From a virus, in IMG/VR virus record IMGVR_UViG_3300005581_002829, positions 1 to 63,593 of that record: a DNA stretch of 63,593 bases; one strand, given 5' to 3'. A model generated the notes under the pieces. The model saw only the letters and a program-made list of their open reading frames with translations, searched no databases and had not been told where the DNA came from. The position numbers were made by a program, and so were the translations under genes. Positions 7,099 to 15,391 of this stretch are shown here, one piece after another. Within the stretch, counting starts at the first letter, position 1; each line of letters starts with the position of its first letter.

Positions 7099-7811
7099 GG
7101 AAGTACTCCATTATATTTAGTGTTCATTAATTCATTTCCCTTAAGGAAAAATTCTTTTTGTACGGAATCCATTCTGTTTCCTGCTCTATAGTTAACAGTA
7201 TATTCCCCTGATACGTTACAATCTATTTTATTACCTTTAAGTGCGTATGTCAATGCTCGATCAACTTCAGGTTGATCGTCGGGATGTCTTGCTCTCCTAT
7301 GCCATAATGGGGATAATTGCAATGCCAATTGTCTAGGAAAAAAGAAACAATTTACATCCACAAAATAATCTCCAATAACCGATTCCCAATTACCTAGGCT
7401 TTCACAATCATCATTACAAATATAAGTTCCATCTTGATCTACAATTTTTCTTAATGAGCACGCCCATTTATCATCTTTAATAACTGACATTAAACTTTCT
7501 ATATGATTCGGTTCTACCCAATTATCTTCATCCAGAAAAGAGATATAATTACCCTTTGCCAAATACGTGGATGCTCCATAAATTTTATGACCATTGTATT
7601 GTTCAATGCCGGTAGGATAAGGTAATACTATTAGATCAATATCTAAATTAGGAATTCGTTCAAGTATTTTTTCAACCTTATCAAAATGGTGAGCACCATC
7701 AACCACTACTAAGTGTTGAAAATTTTTATATGTTTGATTTGCAACTGATAAAATATTTTGTTCCAAATATTCGGAACCGGTTGTTGCTGTTACTATAGTT
7801 ACATCACTCAT
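7086..7811 (-). CDS. GT2-family glycosyltransferase
   Basis: The 241-residue GT-A fold enzyme opens with VTIVTATTGSEYLEQNILSV and has the nucleotide-sugar metal site in YISFLDEDNWVEPNHIE (D-x-D type). Further down is a WHRRARHPDDQPEVDRAL segment. GT2 enzymes transfer a sugar from a nucleotide donor to a glycan, and the acceptor cannot be read from sequence. It is one of three adjacent glycosyltransferase genes with 1- to 4-nt overlaps or gaps. Confidence 0.85.
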   Translation of the reverse strand: MSDVTIVTATTGSEYLEQNILSVANQTYKNFQHLVVVDGAHHFDKVEKILERIPNLDIDLIVLPYPTGIEQYNGHKIYGASTYLAKGNYISFLDEDNWVEPNHIESLMSVIKDDKWACSLRKIVDQDGTYICNDDCESLGNWESVIGDYFVDVNCFFFPRQLALQLSPLWHRRARHPDDQPEVDRALTYALKGNKIDCNVSGEYTVNYRAGNRMDSVQKEFFLKGNELMNTKYNGVLPWRK

Positions 7812-8623
7812 TATTTACTTTCAAAATATTGTTTATATGTTCTTGCAATATATCCTTTATTGCGCTCAAAAATTTCACCCATTCTCGAATTAACTTTAGA
7901 TTCGGATTTTTCTCTAGTAGATCCCCAATCAACTTCACTATCATATTTTAATGCATAGACTCCATTCTTATATCCATGCATATTCATTCGAATGCTCATA
8001 TCATGGCAATCAAAACCGCATGGAGCTAAATCCTCATTATAAAAACCTACTTCGTTATATCTTTTCCATTGTATACATGTAGGGCTACGAATAACTGCTT
8101 CAGTTATTACAAATTCATTATACTTAATTTCCTTAAAATGTGTTAATCCTAATTTTTTCCAATGCCCAAATTCTGATTCTTGAAAATTACTTTCAAATAT
8201 ACTATTGCCATCAGAATGTAAGCTACATCCTAACCTACACGTAATATATCCTAAATCAGTATATGCCTCAAATAGATTTCTAAAAATTAAATCTATATTA
8301 TCTTCTTTAAGTACAACATCGTCTTGTACAGTAAAAATTAAATCATCAGGAGAAGGATTACAATTATTTCGAATATACGAAAGTCCGGTGTTTAAAGATA
8401 ATATTTCATGCACATCATTTTGATAAAGCAATGTTACTTTATCCTCAATAGAATTTGCAGTAATATATTCTTTTAGTATTGCCTCCGTTTTATCTGTACA
8501 TCCATCTATAATAAAAATAATTTCATAAGGTATAGTTTCACTTACCGATCTATAAATTCCATCAATAACTTGTTCAATTAAATTTTCTTTATTATGAACA
8601 GGTGTTATAAAATATGCTTTCAT
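7811..8623 (-). CDS. GT2-family glycosyltransferase
   Basis: The 270-residue protein begins AYFITPVHNKENLIEQ and has EIIFIIDGCTDKTEAIL, the typical GT2 nucleotide-binding strand. DLIFTVQDDVVL provides the D-D metal site, and the C-terminal half has the CGFDCHDMSIRM block. It is a cytoplasmic enzyme with no signal peptide or membrane helix. It overlaps both neighbours by 1-4 nt, showing an operon of sequentially coupled glycosyltransferases. Confidence 0.85.
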   Translation of the reverse strand: MKAYFITPVHNKENLIEQVIDGIYRSVSETIPYEIIFIIDGCTDKTEAILKEYITANSIEDKVTLLYQNDVHEILSLNTGLSYIRNNCNPSPDDLIFTVQDDVVLKEDNIDLIFRNLFEAYTDLGYITCRLGCSLHSDGNSIFESNFQESEFGHWKKLGLTHFKEIKYNEFVITEAVIRSPTCIQWKRYNEVGFYNEDLAPCGFDCHDMSIRMNMHGYKNGVYALKYDSEVDWGSTREKSESKVNSRMGEIFERNKGYIARTYKQYFESK

Positions 8624-9315
8624 AAAAATATTCCTTTATCAAACTTTACAGATGCGGGTAAATTTTTTTGATCAAACCCCTCAAATTCCTTCATTGAGCC
8701 AGGATACAAAGGCATATCATATTCATCATATCCATTACCGCAAAACGAATACCTATTCTTTAGTTTTAATCTAGTATCCTTGAACCAACCTTCTTTCATA
8801 CAGTGTATCATTGTAGTTTCTTTTACATAGGGGTAAATATAATCTCTAAGATATACTTGGTCATTGGTATAGTAATTAGTGTTAAACATAAATTTATTCA
8901 TAACATCTAATATATAATCTGGCAATTTACCTTTAAATCCAAACGCACACGCAATTATTGGAAATTCATAATGTGCTTCGTGGTCTCTATAGATATGAAA
9001 AGATTTACTAGAATCAACCCATTCGCCAACAGCCATTTGTTCTCGCTGCGTAATTCTGCCATCTGCATCTCTAACAATTACTATATTATCTTGATCTTCA
9101 AATAGGGGCAAAAATCTCCAGAATACCCCATGACTATTATCTTTAATTTCTATAATCTGAGCATCCGGCATTAACTTCTCATATCGTTTTCTATCATCAG
9201 TATAAATTCGATATGTCCAATCTGGATAAAATTCTTTTGTTAATTCATATTGTCTTATTGCTCCAAAGACATATCTAATATTGTTACCATATTCGGAAGT
9301 TGAAACTATTTTCAT
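8620..9315 (-). CDS. Putative GT-A glycosyltransferase
   Basis: The 231-residue protein has WTYRIYTDDRKRYEKLMPDA followed by GVFWRFLPLFEDQDNIVIVRDADGRI. The RDAD segment corresponds to the D-x-D metal site of GT-A sugar transferases. The family occurs in bacterial polysaccharide loci and in viruses and is usually left unannotated. The sugar and acceptor are unknown. It ends in a 4-nt overlap with the GT2 gene and starts 3 nt after the dehydratase gene. Confidence 0.65.
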   Translation of the reverse strand: MKIVSTSEYGNNIRYVFGAIRQYELTKEFYPDWTYRIYTDDRKRYEKLMPDAQIIEIKDNSHGVFWRFLPLFEDQDNIVIVRDADGRITQREQMAVGEWVDSSKSFHIYRDHEAHYEFPIIACAFGFKGKLPDYILDVMNKFMFNTNYYTNDQVYLRDYIYPYVKETTMIHCMKEGWFKDTRLKLKNRYSFCGNGYDEYDMPLYPGSMKEFEGFDQKNLPASVKFDKGIFL

Positions 9316-9318
9316 ATA

Positions 9319-10266
9319 TCACCAAATAAAATTGTGTTTATAATATTTTACTATTTCTTTTAAAGATTTATTGAAATCTGCTACAGGTTTCCATCCTAGA
9401 TTTTTTAATTTAGTATCGTCTATAGAATATCTAACATCCTGGCCTTGACGCTTTTCAGAAAAATCCATATACTTATTATAATCTTTTATCGAACCTTTAA
9501 AGAATATATCTATAGTTTTCTTGGCAACTACAATATTCTGTTCTTCATAGTTGCCCGAGATGTTATAAATTTCATTAACACTTTTAGATTTAATTAAAGT
9601 TATAATTGCGGATGCCGTATCTTCTACATGCAACCAAGTCCTTTTAGGTGTACCATTATCATGCATAACAATAGGTCTTCCTAAAGATAAATGTTTACAT
9701 GCTTTCGGAATAAATTTTTCTACATACTGTCCGATGCCATAATTATTAGTTGGTCTAACAATTAAGTATGGTACTTCATATGTTCTTGCCCAAGCAAGAA
9801 CCAACATATCTGCGGCGGCTTTAGTTGCGGAATAAGGATTACTAGGTTTTAATAAATCTCTTTCAACGTGTGCACCTTGTTCAATATCCCCATATACTTC
9901 ATCTGTACTAAAATGTAAAAGTATAGGTCTTCTTGCTTTTGGTTTTGCTTTAATAAGCTCTAGTATTTTGTGTACACCATTTATGTTACTTTTAAGAAAC
10001 ACTTCAGAACTAACTATGCTATTATCGACATGAGTTTCTGCGGCAGTGTTAATAACATAATCGCAATCAAAAATACAATCTAAATCATTAATATCCGATT
10101 CTAAAAATTTAAACTTAGGATACTTTAATAATGAAGGAAGGAAATTTAAATTGCTAGCATAAGTCTTTTTGTCTACACCAAAAACATAGTGGCCTTCATC
10201 CAAGATTTTTTTAGTTACATGATAACCTATAAACCCCAAACACCCCGTAACATAAAGTATTTTCAT
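9319..10266 (-). CDS. rfbB: RmlB-type NDP-glucose 4,6-dehydratase
   Basis: This 315-residue SDR has TGCLGFIG for NAD binding and GVDKKTYASNLNFL, typical of dTDP-glucose dehydratases. HFSTDEVYGD supplies the T-D-E catalytic residues, and NPYSATKAAAD the Y-x-x-x-K. The enzyme converts NDP-glucose to the 4-keto-6-deoxy sugar. The RmlB-like VDKxTYA segment suggests a dTDP donor, but a CDP donor feeding the RfbH-like gene cannot be excluded. No nucleotidylyltransferase (RmlA type) is seen in the window, so the activated sugar would come from the host or from elsewhere in the phage. Confidence 0.85.
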   Translation of the reverse strand: MKILYVTGCLGFIGYHVTKKILDEGHYVFGVDKKTYASNLNFLPSLLKYPKFKFLESDINDLDCIFDCDYVINTAAETHVDNSIVSSEVFLKSNINGVHKILELIKAKPKARRPILLHFSTDEVYGDIEQGAHVERDLLKPSNPYSATKAAADMLVLAWARTYEVPYLIVRPTNNYGIGQYVEKFIPKACKHLSLGRPIVMHDNGTPKRTWLHVEDTASAIITLIKSKSVNEIYNISGNYEEQNIVVAKKTIDIFFKGSIKDYNKYMDFSEKRQGQDVRYSIDDTKLKNLGWKPVADFNKSLKEIVKYYKHNFIW

Positions 10267-11051
10267 ATATAATCCCCAAATCCTTTTTCCAAACCATCCA
10301 GTTCAATTCCCAAAGTTTTTAACCCGAAACTGCTCCCAGTGTAGTTATTAAAACTAGTACTGATAACTTTGAAGGTTGGTTCCAAGTTACAAACTTTGCA
10401 AAAAAGTTCTAATGCCTCACTAATTTTAATTTTATTTTCATAAACAGCATTAACATCACTGATTGGCCATGCTTGCTTTATATAATAATCAACTACTTTA
10501 CATAAATCATTTATACTAAAATAATCAAAATATCTATCGTTACTAATTTCGATATGTCCTTGTTTTAGAAAACGTGAAAACAATCTTGTTTCTAATTCGC
10601 CATATCCAAAACAATTAAAGATACGAATATTATAAAAGTTATCAGTTTTTGCAGACAATCTTGCCTTTACATTTTGCCCCCAACCGTAACTGTCTTTAGG
10701 CATATGATTAAAAATATCTGATTCTATTACACAATCAATATTTGTGGACCTATCAAACTCCGCACCCGACGCAGTATTAATAAATTTACCAAATAATTCT
10801 CTATTATTATAGAAGTTCATAAAGATACCTAGGTTATTTCTAGCATCGTTTAATGACTCGTCATTAGTCATAATTGCCGCGCAATTAATAATTACATCAA
10901 AGTTTCCTTCTTTTAAAAACATTGTAACCGCATTAGGATTAAGCATATCCAATATGTCCCTAGTTACAGGAGTCACATGGTGATTGCTTATTAAATGTCT
11001 CGCAAGGTTTCGCCCAACAAAACCTTTTGCACCTAACACGGCTATTCTCAT
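10263..11051 (-). CDS. RmlD-like NAD(P)-dependent sugar reductase/epimerase
   Basis: The protein has 262 residues with GAKGFVGRNLARHL at the N-terminus (Rossmann loop), DVIINCAAIM and the catalytic region INTASGAEFD. The catalytic Tyr/Lys pair is probably in DSYGWGQNVKARL, where Y-x-x-x-x-x-K is not canonical, so activity is uncertain. It is a member of the RmlD/NAD-epimerase superfamily and would act after the 4,6-dehydratase by reducing a 4-keto group. It overlaps both neighbours by 4 nt. Confidence 0.65.
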   Translation of the reverse strand: MRIAVLGAKGFVGRNLARHLISNHHVTPVTRDILDMLNPNAVTMFLKEGNFDVIINCAAIMTNDESLNDARNNLGIFMNFYNNRELFGKFINTASGAEFDRSTNIDCVIESDIFNHMPKDSYGWGQNVKARLSAKTDNFYNIRIFNCFGYGELETRLFSRFLKQGHIEISNDRYFDYFSINDLCKVVDYYIKQAWPISDVNAVYENKIKISEALELFCKVCNLEPTFKVISTSFNNYTGSSFGLKTLGIELDGLEKGFGDYI

Positions 11052-12826
11052 ATCTTAACAATCATCTCCGCGTCAAGCTCTTCCTGACTTAAGAACGGAC
11101 TCATTTCATGTAGACCGCCCTGCTTCCCGTCTGGTTTCATAGCCTGTGCTGGCTGCACGTCTAGTTCGTGCTGACTCATAAACTCAACAATAACAGGATG
11201 ATTTCCGCGCATGACGCCAGACATATATGTGTCTAACCCTTGATTATTAGTTATTTTAAAATAAGGAATTTCAAATGCATCAGCAATTCTAGAAATATCT
11301 GCAAAATATACGCCGGTTGAATTACTAACTCCCCATTGACGTCCGCCGAACATTTTATTTTGTGTTTGTTTAATACTCATATAGCCATCGTTATTAATAA
11401 CAAAAATCTTAACAGGAATATTATGTTGTCTGATTACAGCAAGTTCCTGCATATTAGTATAGAAACTACCTTCTCCAATAACTAACACAATGTTTAGGCT
11501 AGGATCCGCAAAATGAACTCCGACACTCGCGGGTAAAGCATATCCCATATCACCCTGGGCAGATTGAGCCATATAACGACAGTCTTTTTTGTACTTACCG
11601 TTAGTAGAAAGTATGTAACATGGTTGCCCTGCGTCTACAACAAAACAATCTTTCGACTCCATATTACGATTAATACTTTCCACAATTTCATATAGATTTA
11701 ACCCATCTGTATCTGGACGATGAACTTCCGGTTGATATAGCGGCCATTTATTTTTCCAATACAAACATTTATCGGCCCAAGTGTTTAATTTATAATCGCT
11801 CGGGTTACGTTGCATTGTATATAGAAAATCATATACGTTACAATTAATTGCGTTATCAACTTTAAAGATATCTTTTTTAAGTTCACTAGGATCAATATCA
11901 ACCATGATTTTTGTACTATACGGACTAAAGGTTTTTGAATCATATCCTATATGTGTTACGTTCATTGAACAACCTAAAATAAGTAAACAGTCTGCATTTT
12001 GTAATGCAAAATTAGCAGCGCGTGCACCTTTGATGCCCATCATTCCTAAATTTTGATCATGTTCGTATTCAATTAAATCCCTAGAAAGAAATGTCGTAAC
12101 AAAGGGAATATTATATTTATCAACAATATTTCTAAACAATTCTCTAGCATTGCCCAGGGCAATCCCATTGCCTGCCACAATAACAGGGCGTTCAGATTTA
12201 AATAAAACTTGCAAGGCATCCATCACGCCTTCAATGTGTTTAGATGCGTGGTCTATTTTATCCTCAACGTATTCTTCGCAACCTTCTGGAATTTGCGCAG
12301 TCTGTATATTTCCCGGAACATCTATCCACACTGGTCCTGGACGCCCGTCTTGTGCAATGTGTATGGCTTTGGTTAATTCATATGGTATATCTTTAGCATT
12401 TTCTATAGCTATAGAGTATTTACAAATCCCCTCAACTGTTTTAATAGCATCAAGATCTTGAATACCATATTTACGAAGATGTATTCCTTTTTCTTTATTG
12501 ATGTACTTTGCCTGATTAGACATCCCAGTATTTCCACTTAAGAATAATACAGGAGCACTTTCCTCATAAGCATTTAACAAACTAGTCATTGCATTAGTTA
12601 CACCGCAGCCTGCAGTAACATTACAAACACTAAGTTTCTTATTAGTTCTCGCAGATCCTACTGCAGCATGCCCTGCGCCTTGTTCGTGATGAAATGCAAT
12701 ATAGTCAATATTTGGATTGCTGATAAACCCATCATTTAGGCCGGCAGTACTTCCCCCAACTAACCCATATACTTTAGTTACACCTATATCATTTAACTTT
12801 TTAGCAATATAATCACATACTCGCAT
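11048..12826 (-). CDS. Acetolactate-synthase-like TPP-dependent enzyme
   Basis: The 592-residue protein has the three-domain layout of the acetohydroxyacid synthase family. The N-terminal TPP Pyr domain carries the catalytic Glu in AFHHEQGAGHAA (E48). A central domain contains RPVIVAGNGI. The C-terminal TPP-binding domain has GDMGYALPASVGV and VIGEGSF with a downstream INNDGY, so the usual GDG is GEG. Context argues against branched-chain amino acid synthesis because there is no small regulatory subunit. Such enzymes in surface-sugar loci, such as YerE of yersiniose synthesis, transfer a two-carbon unit from pyruvate to a 4-keto sugar. That role is inferred. Confidence 0.8.
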   Translation of the reverse strand: MRVCDYIAKKLNDIGVTKVYGLVGGSTAGLNDGFISNPNIDYIAFHHEQGAGHAAVGSARTNKKLSVCNVTAGCGVTNAMTSLLNAYEESAPVLFLSGNTGMSNQAKYINKEKGIHLRKYGIQDLDAIKTVEGICKYSIAIENAKDIPYELTKAIHIAQDGRPGPVWIDVPGNIQTAQIPEGCEEYVEDKIDHASKHIEGVMDALQVLFKSERPVIVAGNGIALGNARELFRNIVDKYNIPFVTTFLSRDLIEYEHDQNLGMMGIKGARAANFALQNADCLLILGCSMNVTHIGYDSKTFSPYSTKIMVDIDPSELKKDIFKVDNAINCNVYDFLYTMQRNPSDYKLNTWADKCLYWKNKWPLYQPEVHRPDTDGLNLYEIVESINRNMESKDCFVVDAGQPCYILSTNGKYKKDCRYMAQSAQGDMGYALPASVGVHFADPSLNIVLVIGEGSFYTNMQELAVIRQHNIPVKIFVINNDGYMSIKQTQNKMFGGRQWGVSNSTGVYFADISRIADAFEIPYFKITNNQGLDTYMSGVMRGNHPVIVEFMSQHELDVQPAQAMKPDGKQGGLHEMSPFLSQEELDAEMIVKI

Positions 12827-12828
12827 TT

Positions 12829-13836
12829 TTAATCCTTTAGCATTTTAAATATATCAATGCATTTCGTTCTAAACTTAAAATCATTTATAAATTGTTGTTT
12901 TTCTAAACCAAAATTAGTTGGAGCAATAATACTTAATTTACCACCAACATTCTTTTTGTCTTTATTCATAGCTTCAAATACTTTATCGAATTCTATATTA
13001 TTTAAAATATCTAAAAATTCTGCATACAGAATGTATAAGATACTATGATATTTATCATACCACTCTTTATTAGTTAACGCATTTGCTAAATCCATTCCTA
13101 TTGCAACAGCTATGCCGTGTGGTATATCATAGTTACTAGCACTTTCTATTGCATGCCCAAAACAATGTCCGTAATTTAATAAATTACGAATACCTTTATC
13201 GAATTCATCTGCCTCAATAAAATATTTTTTGATGAGTAATGCTTTAGCTATATGCTCATCTGTAACTGGTCTAGATGATGCTACTTTAAAAATCTCTTTT
13301 TTATCGCAATTATTAATTATCATAAGTTTAATTAATTCCGACAATCCGCTTTTTATGTCTCGATTTTCTAATGTATTACGAAACTTATTATCAATGTAAA
13401 CATTTCTGGGAGGATTAAATGTACCTAACAGATTTTTATATTGATTAAAATTAATTGAACTTTTACTACCTATACAACTATCCGTTTGCGCAAGTAAAGT
13501 AGTTGGGACAAAACTCCAGGGTATTCCTCTCATAAAAGTTGAAGCAATCCAACAAGTTATATCCTGGGTAATACCTCCACCTATTGCAATCAAATGACTA
13601 TCTCTTCGCATATTCATTTTAACCAAAGTATCTATAATACTATCCGCTGCCTGATAGCTTTTTTCCGATTCGTTCGCATTAATAATAATAGCATTATTTA
13701 AGTTTATATTATAATAGTCTACTACAGTTTTGTCAATAATAAAGTGAGTACCAATTTCAGCAATATTAATAGTATTGATACTACAAAATTCTACGTTATA
13801 ATTACCAAATTTACTTTTTACTTCAAAATCAAGCAC
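12829..13836 (-). CDS. 3-dehydroquinate-synthase-like sugar phosphate cyclase
   Basis: The protein has 335 residues. The NAD loop is IAIGGGITQD (the standard enzyme has GGGVxGD), followed by STFMRGIPWSFVPTTLLAQTDSCIGSKSSIN. The zinc ligands are conserved: Glu in SGLSELIK, His in LNYGHCFGHAIE, and His in YDIPHGIAVAIG. The fold makes carbocycles from keto-sugar phosphates; the GGG-x-x-QD version is typical of polysaccharide loci rather than the shikimate pathway, and no other aromatic genes are present. The start is GTG at 13836 with GGGGG about 8 nt upstream, overlapping the SDR stop by 8 nt. Confidence 0.8.
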   Translation of the reverse strand: MLDFEVKSKFGNYNVEFCSINTINIAEIGTHFIIDKTVVDYYNINLNNAIIINANESEKSYQAADSIIDTLVKMNMRRDSHLIAIGGGITQDITCWIASTFMRGIPWSFVPTTLLAQTDSCIGSKSSINFNQYKNLLGTFNPPRNVYIDNKFRNTLENRDIKSGLSELIKLMIINNCDKKEIFKVASSRPVTDEHIAKALLIKKYFIEADEFDKGIRNLLNYGHCFGHAIESASNYDIPHGIAVAIGMDLANALTNKEWYDKYHSILYILYAEFLDILNNIEFDKVFEAMNKDKKNVGGKLSIIAPTNFGLEKQQFINDFKFRTKCIDIFKMLKD

Positions 13837-14521
13837 AGGTAAATCCCCCGTCGATTACAATATTTTGCCCAGTAATATAACTATTTTGAGTACACAACCA
13901 ATATACATATTCAGAAATATCTGCAGGGTGCCCCAACCTATTAATAGGAACTCTCTCTAGTATTTTTTTAATACCTGCCTCTCCCAAATTTTTTCTCGTA
14001 AGATCAGTATCTATAAAACCTGGACTAACGCAGTTAATACGTATATTATGAGAACCAAATTCTGCAGCTAAGGATTTAGTCATGCCTTCTAATGCAAATT
14101 TATTTGCACTATATGCCGCCCTTCCGGATTTACTTATTTTACTCCAAACGCTAGCAATGTTTACAATATGTCCCCCATTTTCAATCATATGAGGTAATAC
14201 TGCCTGGCATAACCTATATGGTGCATATACATTAACCATATGTTGATCATTCCAATCGTCGGGCGTAATTTCAAGAAAAGGTTTAATACGATTAATACCT
14301 GCATTATTAACTAACGCATCAATTTGCAAATCACTAATTATACTTGCTAACGACTCTACCTGATCCTTTTTAGTAAAATTTGCCTCAAAATAATAATCTA
14401 AATAATCGGGTTTAGCAGTACCCGGTGTACCCGTACCAATAACTTTATGTCCCCCGAGGTGGAATAACCCGGCAATACTTTTACCTATTCCCCGAGTAGC
14501 ACCAGTTACAAGAACTTTCAT
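13829..14521 (-). CDS. Classical SDR oxidoreductase (FabG-like)
   Basis: The 230-residue protein has TGATRGIGKS (cofactor loop), NNAGINR, the catalytic Ser in VNIASVWS, and YSANKFALEGM with the Y-x-x-x-K pair. It ends with VDPG-like INCVSPGFIDTDL and GQNIVIDGGF. All catalytic residues are present. The ATG at 14521 overlaps the aldolase stop (ATGA); an in-frame TTG at 14542 is less likely. It probably reduces or oxidises an intermediate made by the aldolase and cyclase genes on either side. Confidence 0.85.
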   Translation of the reverse strand: MKVLVTGATRGIGKSIAGLFHLGGHKVIGTGTPGTAKPDYLDYYFEANFTKKDQVESLASIISDLQIDALVNNAGINRIKPFLEITPDDWNDQHMVNVYAPYRLCQAVLPHMIENGGHIVNIASVWSKISKSGRAAYSANKFALEGMTKSLAAEFGSHNIRINCVSPGFIDTDLTRKNLGEAGIKKILERVPINRLGHPADISEYVYWLCTQNSYITGQNIVIDGGFTCA

Positions 14522-15327
14522 TGCGCAGTTAAAATTTTCCAACGGTCATCTAACATCTTAATACGCTTGTCATCCTCAGTAAAGATTGAACCATAATAAT
14601 CGCGTTTGTTTTGTAACCACAACAGTTCAAAGCGAACACCGTTTACTAATCCCTGTGCAAGATCAGTGACTTCAGTAGCAGATCCATCAAACACAATCTT
14701 ACGGGTCTCAAAACGTGTTAGATGTATTTGCCGAATTTGTTTTAACACATCAATACTGTCTGAACTTACGCCGCCACCTACAACAATCTCTTGGCCAGCA
14801 TCCTTAGCAATTTGTGCCACGTCTAAAACACATTCAGTGACCTTAGGTAGGTTTATATCATCACGCCCCCATCCTTCTTCGCGGCGACTCATGCTAAAGT
14901 CTACACGACCAAACACCACACCATCGACGCCACCTTCAACAGTTGCCTGCTTGCTCATACCCTCGCGATTAATATAACCGGTGTGTGTTTCTAAGTTATA
15001 TAAAAATTCTGTGCTTTCCTGTTCTTCCTTATTAAAGACTTTATTTTTTGCATCAATAAATTTCCATAAAGCATACGGAGTTTCAATCATAGGCCCAATT
15101 ACATAATCAACACCTATTTGCTTAGCTATCATTAAATCTGTCATAGCCTCGCATCCACCAACCTTAAGTGCAATTTTAAGATCTGCTCGACGAGCTAATT
15201 CTATTAAACGCAATAGCTCATCTACTCTAGTACCTTCTGCTTCAAATTCAGCTTTAACTGCAACATAACCAAATTCATTTTTACCCTTTTTGAGGATATC
15301 TAGCATTTGTCTTTCTTTTAAATTCAT
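14518..15327 (-). CDS. HpcH/HpaI-type aldolase (citrate lyase beta family)
   Basis: The 269-residue TIM-barrel protein has KIALKVGGCEAMTD, GVDYVIGPMIETPYAL (E-T-P metal/phosphate region), GVDGVVFGRVDFSMSR and a late QEIVVGGGVSSDS. This order is typical of the pyruvate/PEP-dependent aldolases. Such enzymes join pyruvate to an aldehyde, giving a keto acid or keto-sugar. It is the first gene of a five-gene run (aldolase, SDR, cyclase, TPP enzyme, reductase) and is preceded by a 64-bp gap with a weak hairpin. The physiological substrate is unknown. Confidence 0.75.
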   Translation of the reverse strand: MNLKERQMLDILKKGKNEFGYVAVKAEFEAEGTRVDELLRLIELARRADLKIALKVGGCEAMTDLMIAKQIGVDYVIGPMIETPYALWKFIDAKNKVFNKEEQESTEFLYNLETHTGYINREGMSKQATVEGGVDGVVFGRVDFSMSRREEGWGRDDINLPKVTECVLDVAQIAKDAGQEIVVGGGVSSDSIDVLKQIRQIHLTRFETRKIVFDGSATEVTDLAQGLVNGVRFELLWLQNKRDYYGSIFTEDDKRIKMLDDRWKILTAQ

Positions 15328-15353
15328 TTTATTTTCCTTTAATTAAAAATTAA

Positions 15354-15368
15354 GCGCCAAAATGGCAC
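15354..15368 (-). terminator. Weak hairpin before the aldolase gene
   Basis: On the minus strand GTGCCA and TGGCGC pair around a 3-nt loop and are followed by TTAATTTTTAATT. The stem includes a G-U pair and the U-tract is broken, so it is at best a leaky terminator or RNA-processing site between the RfbH-like gene and the aldolase gene. Confidence 0.4.
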
Positions 15369-15391
15369 ACGTATTCATTCCCATATATTTA

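Noticed and set aside
11048-12826. True acetolactate synthase for branched-chain amino acids
   Set aside because: No regulatory subunit and no ilv neighbours; operon context is nucleotide-sugar metabolism.
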